A stretch of DNA of 64,000 bases from assembly GCF_016907655.1 (NCBI RefSeq), contig NZ_JAFBCL010000001.1, positions 1,302,001 through 1,366,000 of the forward strand. The letters run 5' to 3'. Positions within the stretch are counted from its first letter, which is position 1; every line of letters starts with the position of its first letter. The notes beneath the pieces were generated by a model. The model saw only the letters and a program-made list of their open reading frames with translations. It was not told where the DNA came from and searched no databases. A program made the translations under genes and the position numbers. Below, piece by piece: positions 24,824 through 32,850 of this stretch. The stretch comes from Saccharothrix algeriensis. Its GTDB lineage: Bacteria > Actinomycetota > Actinomycetes > Mycobacteriales > Pseudonocardiaceae.

Positions 24824-25863
24824 GCACCGCCTGGTCGCTGTCGCTGTCGCTGGTGCTGCTGGTGGCCAACGCCTTCTTCGTCGCCGCCGAGTTCGCGCTG
24901 ATCGCCGCCAAGCGGCACCGCCTGGAAGCCGACGCCGGCACCAGCCGCGCCGCCCGCGCGGCCGTGGCCGGGGTGCGCGAGCTGTCGCTGATGCTCGCGG
25001 GCGCGCAGCTCGGCATCACCCTGTGCACGCTGGGCCTGGGCGCGCTGGCCAAGCCGGCCGTCGCCGACCTGCTCGACCCGCTGCTGGCCGCCACCGGGCT
25101 GCCGGCCGGGGTGTCCTACGGGGTGGCGTTCGCGATCAGCCTGGTGCTGGTGGTGTTCCTGCACATGGTCGTGGGCGAGATGGCGCCCAAGTCGTGGGCG
25201 ATCTCGCACCCGGAGCGCTCCGCGCGGCTGCTGGCGCTGCCGTTCCGGGCGTTCGCGCACTCGGTGCGCTGGGTGCTCAGCGGGCTCAACGGCGCGACCA
25301 ACGCGCTGCTGCGGCTGATGAAGGTCCAGCCGCAGGACGAGCTGGCCCAGGCCCACCGCCCGGACGACCTGCGGATGCTGGTGCGCCAGTCCGCCGAGCA
25401 CGGCCTGATCCCCGAGGGCCAGCAGCGGCTGCTCACGCGGATGCTGCAGGTGCAGAACACCACCGTGGCGCAGGTGATGGTGCCCGTCGACCGCACGCTG
25501 AGCGTGCCCGAGGACACCGGGGCGCGCGAGGTCGAGCGGCGCAGCCTGGAGTCGGGGCGCTCGCGCTTCCCGGTGACCGACGCGCGCGGCCGGTTCGTCG
25601 GCCTGGTGCACGTGCGCGACGCCGTCCGCGCCACCGCGGCCGGCGGCGAGCCGCCGGCCCGCGAGCTGATGGGCGAACCGCTGACGCTGCGGGCCGCCAT
25701 GCCGGTCGCGCAGGCGGTCACCGCGATGCGCGCCGGGCGCGCGCAGCTCGCGCTGGTGGCCGAGGACGACCGCGTGGTGGGCATCGCCGCGCTCGAAGAC
25801 CTCCTCGAGGAGCTGATCGGCGACTTCGAGGACGAGACAGACAAACCGCCCCACCCCAGCTGA
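24820..25863 (+). CDS. CNNM family membrane protein with CBS pair, no CorC domain (third of three)
   Basis: 347 aa from ATG, overlapping the previous stop (ATGA). The membrane domain (ANAFFVAAEFALIAAKRHRL, GEMAPKSWA) and CBS pair (IAALEDLLEELIGDFEDE) match the two upstream proteins, but the chain stops 12 residues later, so the CorC_HlyC domain is missing. The paired long/short arrangement suggests a heteromer with the second copy. Confidence 0.9.
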   Translation: MSTAWSLSLSLVLLVANAFFVAAEFALIAAKRHRLEADAGTSRAARAAVAGVRELSLMLAGAQLGITLCTLGLGALAKPAVADLLDPLLAATGLPAGVSYGVAFAISLVLVVFLHMVVGEMAPKSWAISHPERSARLLALPFRAFAHSVRWVLSGLNGATNALLRLMKVQPQDELAQAHRPDDLRMLVRQSAEHGLIPEGQQRLLTRMLQVQNTTVAQVMVPVDRTLSVPEDTGAREVERRSLESGRSRFPVTDARGRFVGLVHVRDAVRATAAGGEPPARELMGEPLTLRAAMPVAQAVTAMRAGRAQLALVAEDDRVVGIAALEDLLEELIGDFEDETDKPPHPS

Positions 25864-25888
25864 AACCCCTCCCGGAGGAAGAAGCCTG

Positions 25889-26902
25889 ATGTTCAAACGG
25901 ATGCTGAGCGCCTTCGGCGTCGGCGGACCGTCCGTCGACACCGTCCTGGACACCCCGCACGCCACGCCCGGCCAGGTGATCACCGGTCAGGTCCGCATCC
26001 AGGGCGGCACCGCCGAGGCGCGCATCGACCGGGTCGTGCTGTCGCTGGTGACCCGCGTCGAGGTCGAGAGCGGCGACCACGAGTACGGCGGCGTGTCGGA
26101 GTTCCTGCGCGTCGAGGTCGCGCGGGACGTGCGGGTGGCGGCGGGGCAGCCGCTGGCCGTGCCGTTCCAGCTGCCGCTGCCGTGGGAGACCCCGATCACC
26201 GCCGTGGGCGGGCAGCCGCTGCCCGGCATGACCGTCGGCGTGCGCACCGAGCTGGTGATCTCCGGCGCGCCCGACAAGGGCGACCTGGACCCCGTCCTGG
26301 TCGGCCCGCTGCCCTCGCAGGACCGCGTGCTCGACGCGTTCGGGCAGCTGGGCTTCCAGTTCCGCAGCGCCGACGTGGAGGCCGGGCGCATCCACGGCGT
26401 GCACCAGGAACTGGGCTTCTACCAGGAGATCGAGTTCTTCCCGCCGGCGCAGTTCGCCGGCCGGGTCAACCAGGTCGAGCTGACCTTCGTCACCAGCCCG
26501 CACGAGCTGGTGGTGGTGCTGGAGGCCGACAAGCGCGGCGGGATGTTCTCCTCCGGCGGCGACGCGTTCGGCCGCTTCCACGCCTCGCACGAGGACGCGG
26601 TGCGCACCGACTGGGCCGCGGCCGTGGGCCAGTGGCTGGCGCAGGTGGCCGAGCGCGGCGGGCACTCGGCGTTCGGTCAGCCGGGCTACGGCCAGCCGGG
26701 CTACGGCCAGCCTGGGTACGGTCAGCCGGGCTACGGCTACCCGGAGCACGGGCACCACGGCCACCACGGGCACCACCGCGGTCCGGGCATGGGCGGCGTG
26801 GTCGCGGGCGCGGCGGCGGGTGTCGTCGGCGGCATGGTGCTCGGCGAGGTGCTGGACGACGCGTTCGAGGGCGGCGAGGAGGACATGGGCTTCGAGGAGT
26901 GA
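25889..26902 (+). CDS. Spo0M-like (arrestin-fold) protein with repeat-rich tail
   Basis: 337 aa from ATG with GGAGGAAG upstream. Residues 1-245 are the Spo0M domain (MFKRMLSAFGVGGPSVDTVL, PGMTVGVRTEL, KGDLDPV), an arrestin-like double beta-sandwich that in Bacillus affects sporulation and in actinomycetes is of unclear role. The tail holds four GQPGY repeats from a 15-bp DNA repeat, a His/Gly block (GHHGHHGHHRG) and a glycine-zipper-like stretch (MGGVVAGAAAGVVGGMVLGE) that may insert in membranes. It is close behind the CNNM operon (25 bp), so it may be co-transcribed. Confidence 0.88.
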   Translation: MFKRMLSAFGVGGPSVDTVLDTPHATPGQVITGQVRIQGGTAEARIDRVVLSLVTRVEVESGDHEYGGVSEFLRVEVARDVRVAAGQPLAVPFQLPLPWETPITAVGGQPLPGMTVGVRTELVISGAPDKGDLDPVLVGPLPSQDRVLDAFGQLGFQFRSADVEAGRIHGVHQELGFYQEIEFFPPAQFAGRVNQVELTFVTSPHELVVVLEADKRGGMFSSGGDAFGRFHASHEDAVRTDWAAAVGQWLAQVAERGGHSAFGQPGYGQPGYGQPGYGQPGYGYPEHGHHGHHGHHRGPGMGGVVAGAAAGVVGGMVLGEVLDDAFEGGEEDMGFEE

Positions 26903-26954
26903 ACCGGCCGCCGGCGGGGTATGTGCGACACACCTGAACCCCGAAGGAGTGAAC

Positions 26955-27224
26955 GTGACCGTCACCGGAATCATCAGCGCGCTGATCGTCGGCCTGATCA
27001 TCGGTCTGCTGGGCCGCCTCGTGGTGCCCGGCAAGCAGCGCATCCCGATCTGGCTGACAATACTGATCGGCGTCATCGCCGCCCTCATCGGCACGTTCCT
27101 CGCCAACGCCCTGGGCGTGGGCGACACCAACGGGATCGACTGGATCGAGGTGTTCATCCAGGTGGCCCTGGCGGCGGTCGGCGTCAGCCTCGCCGCCGGG
27201 ATGTACGGCCGCAGGCGGGTCTGA
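26955..27224 (+). CDS. GlsB/YeaQ/YmgE family small membrane protein
   Basis: 89 aa from GTG with GAAGGAG upstream. Three hydrophobic helices are separated by short loops, with the conserved GLLGRLVVPGKQ after the first helix and a glycine-rich last helix. The family is often called transglycosylase-associated, but that label is unproven; members are stress-linked membrane proteins. It ends the rightward cluster and is followed by a hairpin. Confidence 0.88.
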   Translation: MTVTGIISALIVGLIIGLLGRLVVPGKQRIPIWLTILIGVIAALIGTFLANALGVGDTNGIDWIEVFIQVALAAVGVSLAAGMYGRRRV

Positions 27225-27238
27225 CACCCCACGGACCG

Positions 27239-27273
27239 GCGCGGCAGGCGGCTCCCCTCACCGCCTGCCGCGC
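27239..27273. terminator. 13-bp perfect hairpin between convergent operons
   Basis: Arms 27239-27251 and 27261-27273 pair perfectly around a 9-nt loop, 15 bases after the GlsB-like stop. TTTC follows. Confidence 0.75.
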
Positions 27274-27435
27274 TTTCGGCTTCCCGGCCCCGTTCCCCGC
27301 CCGCCGGGCCTGCGCGGAACCGGCCGCACCGGTGCGGGCCCGACACGCGGTCCACTGTGGACTGACAGCTCCCACCACCCGGGCGGCCGAGCGGACAGGC
27401 GTGGCATAACCCTTGCTGCACAAGGGAAGTAGCGC

Positions 27436-28005
27436 TCAGGACACCGAGGCCCGCTGCTCCCGCGCGCCCACCGCGGCGTAGTGCGCGAGCCCCACGACGC
27501 CGAGGACCACGGCCGCCGCGGTCGCGGCCGGCGCGTCGGGCGGCTGCGCGGGCCACGTCAGCACGCGCACCACCAGCGGGCCCCCGGTCACCGGCACGAC
27601 GGCCGCGACACCGGCCCACACCACGGGCGGCGCCCACGACAGCCGCCTGCCCAGCACCGCCGCGCCCAGCGCGGTGAGCCCGGCCAGGCCCACCGCGGCG
27701 CGCAGGACCAGGCCGACGGGCGCGAAGCCCGCCGCGGCGACCGCGGCGGCCACCACCGCGGCGATGGCCAGGACGTGCAGGCCCCGCCGCAGCGGCCAGC
27801 GGATCGCCGCCGTGCGCTCCAGCGCCGGGTCCGCTCCCCCGAGCCCCGCGCCCAGGACCGCCGCGCCGAACCCGACGGCGAGCACGGCGAGGACCGGGCC
27901 GTTGCGCTCGTGCACCGCCGCCCGCAGCGCCGCGGTCGCCACCACCACCGCCACCAGCGCGCCCGGCACGTGGCGGGAGCGCAGGTACAGCCCCAGCCAC
28001 CTCAC
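27436..28005 (-). CDS. Membrane protein of the sigma-factor/ABC operon
   Basis: 189 aa from GTG, overlapping the upstream stop (GTGA). About five to six hydrophobic helices fill the chain, with basic RHVPG and RRGLH loops. No catalytic motif is recognisable. Position as the last gene of the operon suggests an accessory permease subunit. Confidence 0.75.
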   Translation of the reverse strand: MRWLGLYLRSRHVPGALVAVVVATAALRAAVHERNGPVLAVLAVGFGAAVLGAGLGGADPALERTAAIRWPLRRGLHVLAIAAVVAAAVAAAGFAPVGLVLRAAVGLAGLTALGAAVLGRRLSWAPPVVWAGVAAVVPVTGGPLVVRVLTWPAQPPDAPAATAAAVVLGVVGLAHYAAVGAREQRASVS

Positions 28006-29327
28006 CGCGCACCGCCCGCGGCCGGCAGGGCGCCCGGACCGCCCTCGCAGCCCAGCGCGGCGGTCCGCCACGCGACCACGCTCCGCGCCTGCTCCTCGGC
28101 GGGCAGGGCGCGCAGCCGCTCCCACACCAGGCGGCGCTCCCCGATCGCGGCGCCCGACTCCGGCAGCGAGCCCGCCAGCCACGCCCCGACGACGGCCCGC
28201 ACGTCCCGGTCCCCGTCGTGGCACGGCCGGGTGCCCGCGCCGGCCAGGACGCGGGCCACCAGCTCCGACCCCGTCCCCGACCACGCCCCGCCCGGCTCCA
28301 GGTTGTCGCTGTGGAACCAGACCTCGTCCGCGGGCTGGCGGCGGGTGCGCCACCGGTCCAGGTCGCCGGTGATCTCGTGGAACGACGTGGGCGCGTCCGG
28401 CAGCGCGCCGAGGACGGCCAGGGCTTCCCGGGCGGGGCCGGTGAGGGCGGGCAGCGCCGCGGCGTGCGCGGCGGCCACGCAGACCCGCGGGCCCCCGTCG
28501 GTCGTGCACACCTCGGCGCTCGCGCGGGCGTCGTCCTCGAACCCGGTGGCGGGCGCCGCGGCGAGCAGCGGGAGCGCCAGCGCCAGCCCGGCCGCCACCG
28601 GCGCGGCGGCCGGCGCGGCGGAGCGCGCGCGGGCGGCGGCGGCCAGCACGAACCCGCCGGCGGCGAGGGCGGCGAACCACAGCGCCTGGCCCAGGTTCAC
28701 CGCCCCGGCGACGCGGGCGAACTCCCCCGCGGTCGTGCCGAACGCCGGCGACAGCAGGGCCACCGCGCCGACGGAGCCCTCCTTGGCCAGCTGCACCGGG
28801 GTGAGCAGGAGGACGAACCCGACCAGCACCAGCACGGGCGGGGTGTGGACCGAGGGCCGCAGCCGGCCGATGCCCATGCCCAACCAGGCCGCCGCGACCA
28901 GGGACAGCGCGCCGACGGCCGTGACCGCCACCCAGTCGAGATGGGCGTAGGACGTCGCGCCCGCCACCCGGACGGCCCCCGCCGCCGACACCGCGGCGTA
29001 GGCCGCCACGAGCGCGATCGCCAGCGCGCAGGCCGTCGGCGCGACGCGCTGCCGCACCGGGCGCGGGGTCGTCGCCAGCAGCTCCACCACCCGCGCCCGG
29101 TGGTCCCGCCAGGCTTGCCACGCGCCCGCGCCCAGCACCAGCGGCCACAGCACCACCAGCGTGATCCGCTGGAACACCGCGAGGGAGGTCCACTGGGTGT
29201 CCCACAGCGAGGTCTGGTCGGTCAGCGCCGGCGCGTAGAGGGCCAGCGCGCCCAGCAGCCCGACCAGCAGGCCGGCGGCGGGCGCGGACGAGCGGCGCAG
29301 CTCGACGCCCAGGACCCGGCCGGTCAC
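28002..29327 (-). CDS. ABC transporter permease-like membrane protein with C-terminal soluble domain
   Basis: 441 aa from GTG (GTGA overlap with the ATPase). About seven helices span residues 15-255, with cytoplasmic loop QAWRDHRARVVELLATTPRPV. A soluble region of about 180 residues with four or more cysteines (EVCTTDGGPRVCVAAAHA, TRPCHDGD, AALGCEGG) follows and is probably outside the membrane. It is the main permease for the neighbouring ATPase. The family is actinobacterial and its substrate is unknown. Confidence 0.75.
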   Translation of the reverse strand: MTGRVLGVELRRSSAPAAGLLVGLLGALALYAPALTDQTSLWDTQWTSLAVFQRITLVVLWPLVLGAGAWQAWRDHRARVVELLATTPRPVRQRVAPTACALAIALVAAYAAVSAAGAVRVAGATSYAHLDWVAVTAVGALSLVAAAWLGMGIGRLRPSVHTPPVLVLVGFVLLLTPVQLAKEGSVGAVALLSPAFGTTAGEFARVAGAVNLGQALWFAALAAGGFVLAAAARARSAAPAAAPVAAGLALALPLLAAAPATGFEDDARASAEVCTTDGGPRVCVAAAHAAALPALTGPAREALAVLGALPDAPTSFHEITGDLDRWRTRRQPADEVWFHSDNLEPGGAWSGTGSELVARVLAGAGTRPCHDGDRDVRAVVGAWLAGSLPESGAAIGERRLVWERLRALPAEEQARSVVAWRTAALGCEGGPGALPAAGGAR

Positions 29328-30124
29328 GCGGTCCGCTCCCGGTGCGCGGCCAGCAGCGCGGAGTACCCGCGCTCCAGGGGGCTGTCGCCGACGTCGCCGG
29401 TCCCGCCGCGGGCCGCCACCTCCTCGGGCGTGCCCTCGAAGACCAGCCGGCCCGCGTCGACCAGCACGACCGCGGTGCACGCGGCGGAGACGTCCTCGAT
29501 CAGGTGGGTGGACACCAGCACGCACGACTCCTCGCCCAGGGCGCGCAGCAGGGTGCGGAACTCCAGCCGCTGCGTGGGGTCCAGCCCGACGGTCGGCTCG
29601 TCGAGCAGCAGCAGGTCGGGGTCGTTGACGACCGCCTGCGCGATCCCGGCGCGCCGCAGCATCCCGCCGGAGAGGGTCTTCATCCGGTCGTCCGCGCGCT
29701 CGGCCAGCCCGACCCGCTCGACGGCGCGCTGCGCCGCGCCCGGCACGTCGCGCGCGGGCACCTCCTTCAACCAGGCCATGTACTCGACGAACTCCCGCAC
29801 GGTGAACTTCGGGTAGTAGCCGAACTCCTGCGGCAGGTAGCCCAGCCGGCGGCGGAACGCGCGCAGGTCCGCGCCCCGGCCGATCCGGTGGCCGAGCAGC
29901 TCCAGCGCGCCCCGGTCGGGCGCGAGCACCGTCGCCAGCGCGCGGATCAGGGTCGTCTTGCCCGCGCCGTTGGGCCCGAGCAGGCCGTGCACGCCCGTGC
30001 CCAGCCGGAGGTCCAGCCCGTCGACGGCGACCCGCCGCCCGGCCCGCACCCGCAGGCCGCTCGCGTCGACGTGCCAGCCGTAGCCGGTCGGTTCGACGTC
30101 CACCGCGCTCAACGCGCGCACCAT
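29324..30124 (-). CDS. ABC transporter ATP-binding protein
   Basis: 266 aa from ATG. Walker A is GPNGAGKTT, the Q-loop is LGYLPQEFG, the signature is LSGGMLRRAGIAQAV, Walker B runs into LLDEPTVGLDP and the switch histidine is in STHL. FGYYPKFTVREFVEYMAWLK is typical of the branch found behind sigma/anti-sigma pairs. Confidence 0.92.
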   Translation of the reverse strand: MVRALSAVDVEPTGYGWHVDASGLRVRAGRRVAVDGLDLRLGTGVHGLLGPNGAGKTTLIRALATVLAPDRGALELLGHRIGRGADLRAFRRRLGYLPQEFGYYPKFTVREFVEYMAWLKEVPARDVPGAAQRAVERVGLAERADDRMKTLSGGMLRRAGIAQAVVNDPDLLLLDEPTVGLDPTQRLEFRTLLRALGEESCVLVSTHLIEDVSAACTAVVLVDAGRLVFEGTPEEVAARGGTGDVGDSPLERGYSALLAAHRERTA

Positions 30125-30157
30125 CGCATCTCCTCCGTGCGCTTCTGGTCCAACAGG

Positions 30158-31021
30158 TCAGTTCCGGCACCGCACCACGAGGTAGGCCGCCGCCCGCAGG
30201 CGCACCGCCACGGCCGCCACCGCGGCGGCCAGCCCCCACCAGGGCAGGCCGGCCGGTTCGAGCACCACCGGCGGCGCGGTGCTGCCCCAGCCGGCCAGGA
30301 GCACCGCGACGGCCCAGCAGGCGGCCAGGGCGCACGCCGCCCGGCCCACGCCGACGGCCGTGCCCAGGGCGAGCGCGCCGAGGGTGAACGCCAGGCACGG
30401 CAGCAGCCACAAGACCGGCGACACGCCGGCGACCAGGCCGGCGACCGCCACCACCGGGATCACCACGGCGAGCACCGCCGCGGTGCGCTGGAGCACCAGG
30501 CGCAGCCCCGCCCTCGGCGCGGAGGCGATCAGCTCGTGCATCGGGTCCAGCGGGCGCGCCCACGCCGCCGCGACGCCGAGCAGCGGCGCCACCGGCGCGA
30601 TCAGCAGCACCGGCGAGGGCAGCGCCACGTGGCCCGACCACGCCGAGACGTCCAGCAGCAGCGCCGCGAGCACCACGAGCACCGTCATCGCCAACCAGGG
30701 CCCCATCGCCGGGGACGCCCAGGTGAGCAGCCACCGCGCCACCCGCGACCGGACCGGCGCCCGCGCGGCGCCCGCCCCGGCCGCCGCCGCGGCGCCCTCG
30801 CCCGCGTCCACCGCGGCGTCCACCGCGGCCCACACCGCGTCCAGCGCCTCGACCCGCTCCGGCCGGCCCGCCGTGAACGCCGCCGCGAGCCGCTCCCGGC
30901 AGTCCGGGCAGGTCTCCAGGTGCGCCTCCAGCGCCCACTCGCGGTCCGGCGCGATGGCCGGCAAGCCCGCGGCGTAGGCGTCGAGCAGCCGCGCGGACGC
31001 GCACCCCGACCGGTCGTTCAC
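30158..31021 (-). CDS. Zinc-finger anti-sigma factor, membrane-bound
   Basis: 287 aa from GTG, overlapping the sigma-factor stop (GTGA). The N-terminus carries a ZAS motif, His-x3-Cys-x2-Cys in EAHLETCPDCRERL (about residues 30-43), that binds the sigma factor. An Ala/Asp-rich linker leads to about six membrane helices (WLAMTVLVVLAALLLDV and others). This is larger than usual one-helix anti-sigma proteins, so it may also be a membrane sensor or transport subunit. Confidence 0.85.
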   Translation of the reverse strand: MNDRSGCASARLLDAYAAGLPAIAPDREWALEAHLETCPDCRERLAAAFTAGRPERVEALDAVWAAVDAAVDAGEGAAAAAGAGAARAPVRSRVARWLLTWASPAMGPWLAMTVLVVLAALLLDVSAWSGHVALPSPVLLIAPVAPLLGVAAAWARPLDPMHELIASAPRAGLRLVLQRTAAVLAVVIPVVAVAGLVAGVSPVLWLLPCLAFTLGALALGTAVGVGRAACALAACWAVAVLLAGWGSTAPPVVLEPAGLPWWGLAAAVAAVAVRLRAAAYLVVRCRN

Positions 31022-31563
31022 GACATCGCCTCCCGCATCGCGATCCGCGCCCGGCGGGCCCGCGTCTTCACGGTGCCCTCCGGGATCCCCAGCAGCACGG
31101 AGGTCTCCCGCACCGACAGCCCGTCGAGCACCATCGCCCGCAGGACCTCCCGCAGCTCCGGCGCCAGGCTGTCCAGCGCGTCGCCGACCTCGCCGGACAG
31201 CGCCCGGGCGAGCGCGGCCTCCTCCGCCGCGGGCTCGACCCGCTCGGCCGCCGCCGCGGCGGGCAGCCGCGCCGCCCGCCCCTCGCGGCGGAACGCGTCG
31301 ACCAGCCGCCGCGCCGCGATGGTCCACAGCCAGCCCAGCGAACTGCCCCGGGCCGCGGTGCCGGCGAACGAGCCGGCCGCCTGCCACACCGACAAGTAGG
31401 TCTCCTGGAGCACGTCGGTGACCAGGTGGTCGTCGGCGCAGCGGCGGCGCAGCCGCGCCGCCAGCCACGGCGAGGTCCGGCGGTAGAACTCGTGGAACGC
31501 CGAGCGGTCGCCGCGCGCGATCGCGCGCAGCAGCTGCTCCTCGTCGGCGGTCCGCCGGGCCAT
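31018..31563 (-). CDS. ECF RNA polymerase sigma factor
   Basis: 181 aa. ATG at 31563 is preferred because GAGGGG lies about eight bases upstream; a start 14 codons earlier is possible. Region 2 has HEFYRRTSPWLAARLRRR and DVLQETYLSVWQAAGSF. Region 4 has LAPELREVLRAMVLDGLSVRETSVLLGIPEGTVKTRARRAR. It heads an operon with its anti-sigma factor and an ABC system, so the whole unit is probably autoregulated. Confidence 0.94.
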   Translation of the reverse strand: MARRTADEEQLLRAIARGDRSAFHEFYRRTSPWLAARLRRRCADDHLVTDVLQETYLSVWQAAGSFAGTAARGSSLGWLWTIAARRLVDAFRREGRAARLPAAAAAERVEPAAEEAALARALSGEVGDALDSLAPELREVLRAMVLDGLSVRETSVLLGIPEGTVKTRARRARIAMREAMS

Positions 31564-31619
31564 CGGTTCGCCCCTCACACCCGGTCTGTCGTCCGCGGGC
31601 GCCACCGAGGTTCTCCGAC

Positions 31620-31680
31620 GGGTGTGAAGCGCGCCACCCGGCCGGCGATGTCACCGGGACGAGTGGCTTGGTTCACACCC
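31620..31680. promoter_or_regulatory. Imperfect 18-bp inverted repeat upstream of the sigma operon
   Basis: 31620-31637 and 31663-31680 pair at 15 of 18 positions, with GGGTGTGAA exact at the outer ends. A third TCACACCC lies at 31575-31582. The dyad is 57 bp above the sigma-factor start and could be a regulator site or part of its promoter. Confidence 0.5.
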
Positions 31681-31736
31681 CCCGGTGGGAAACCCCGCAC
31701 GGTGGAACTCCTCGGAGCCGGTCCCGCGCTGCGCCG

Positions 31737-31959
31737 GCGATCCTGCTGGGCGGCAACCTCGGCGAGATCGCGTTCAGCGTGCCCGGCTCGGCGCTCACCG
31801 GGCGGTCTCCGCCGACCGCCCGGCAGCTGCTCCTGGTCAACCTGCCGACCGACCTGGGGCATCGCGCCGGCCGCCGCCGGCGCGAACCTGCTCGGCCCGG
31901 TCCTGGGCCCGCTGCTCGAACCGCGCGCCGACCCCGAGCCGACCGACGGGGCCGGCTGA
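31737..31959 (+). pseudogene. Relic of the C-terminus of a cation-translocating P-type ATPase
   Basis: One frame reads ILLGGNLGEIAFSVPGSALT and then GRSPPTARQLLLVNLPTDLG, closely like the conserved NLGEI...ALTGRSPLTARQLLLVNLLTD block near the end of actinobacterial P-type ATPases (CtpI type). After it the homologous-looking sequence continues in another frame (IAPAAAGANLLGPVLGPLLEP) to a stop at 31957-31959. The rest of the protein is absent. It is therefore a decayed remnant with a frameshift, identified from family knowledge and not by search. Confidence 0.5.
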
Positions 31960-32031
31960 CGGGGCCGACCGTCGAGACCGACCGGTCCGGGGTCCGGCGC
32001 CGGGCGGTCGAGAACCGCCGCGCCGGCGCGG

Positions 32032-32850
32032 TCACCGTTCCACGTGCTGGGTGACGGCGCCGCGCACGAAGTGCCGCTGCGCCACCAGGAACAGCAGCAC
32101 CACCGGCGCGGTGGCGATCGCGCTCGCCGCCAGCACCAGCTCCCACTGCTCCTCGCCGCCCTTGCCGAACCGGTCGAGCACCGCCTGCAACCCGCGCGGC
32201 AGGGTGTAGAGGTCCGGCTCCCGCAGGTAGATCAGCGGTTTGATCAGGTCCGTCCAGGCCGCCTTCAGCTCGAACACGAACACCACGACCAGCCCCGGGC
32301 GCGCCAGCGGCAGCGCCATGCCGGTGAACAGCCGCCACGCGTTCGCGCCGTCCACCTTGGCCGCGTCGAACACCTCCCGCGGCAGGGCCAGGAAGAACTG
32401 CCGCAGCAGGAAGACGTAGAACGCCGAGCCGAACAGGTTCTGCGCCCACAGCGGGATCTGCGTGGTGGCCAGCCCCAGCGCGTGCCACTCCAGGTACACC
32501 GGCACCATGGTGACCGCGCCGGGCAGCATCATCGTGGCCAGCACCAGCCCGAACAGCAGGTTGCGACCGGGGAAGCGGAACAGCGCGAACCCGAACGCCA
32601 CCAGCGCGCTCGCCAGCGTCGCCGCCACGGCGGCGGCCACCCCGACGGCGACGCTGTTGCCGATCCAGGTCAGCAGCGGCACCGCCCGCCAGACCTCCGC
32701 GTAGTTGCCCGGCGAGAACGGGTCCGGCAGCAGCGCGTTGTCGAACACGTGCGCCCGGTCCTTGAGCGACGCGCTCACCAGCCACCAGAACGGGTAGCCG
32801 AACGCCACCGTGACGACCAGCAGCCCCAGCCACGTCGCGATCCGCTTCAC
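32032..32850 (-). CDS. Carbohydrate ABC transporter permease (MalG type)
   Basis: 272 aa from GTG, coupled to the upstream permease (GTGA). Six helices are seen, with the EAA motif VFDAAKVDGANAWRLFTGMALPLARPG in the cytoplasmic loop that docks the ATPase. Import of a sugar or oligosaccharide with the MalF-like partner and the lipoprotein upstream is expected. No ATPase gene is nearby, so a shared MsiK-like ATPase encoded elsewhere is likely, as is common in actinomycetes. Confidence 0.92.
   Translation of the reverse strand: MKRIATWLGLLVVTVAFGYPFWWLVSASLKDRAHVFDNALLPDPFSPGNYAEVWRAVPLLTWIGNSVAVGVAAAVAATLASALVAFGFALFRFPGRNLLFGLVLATMMLPGAVTMVPVYLEWHALGLATTQIPLWAQNLFGSAFYVFLLRQFFLALPREVFDAAKVDGANAWRLFTGMALPLARPGLVVVFVFELKAAWTDLIKPLIYLREPDLYTLPRGLQAVLDRFGKGGEEQWELVLAASAIATAPVVLLFLVAQRHFVRGAVTQHVER

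Noticed and set aside
28002..31004. 1000-codon minus-strand frame through the ABC and anti-sigma genes
   Set aside because: Only the part below 29327 is the permease; the rest is out of frame with the recognisable ATPase and anti-sigma proteins.
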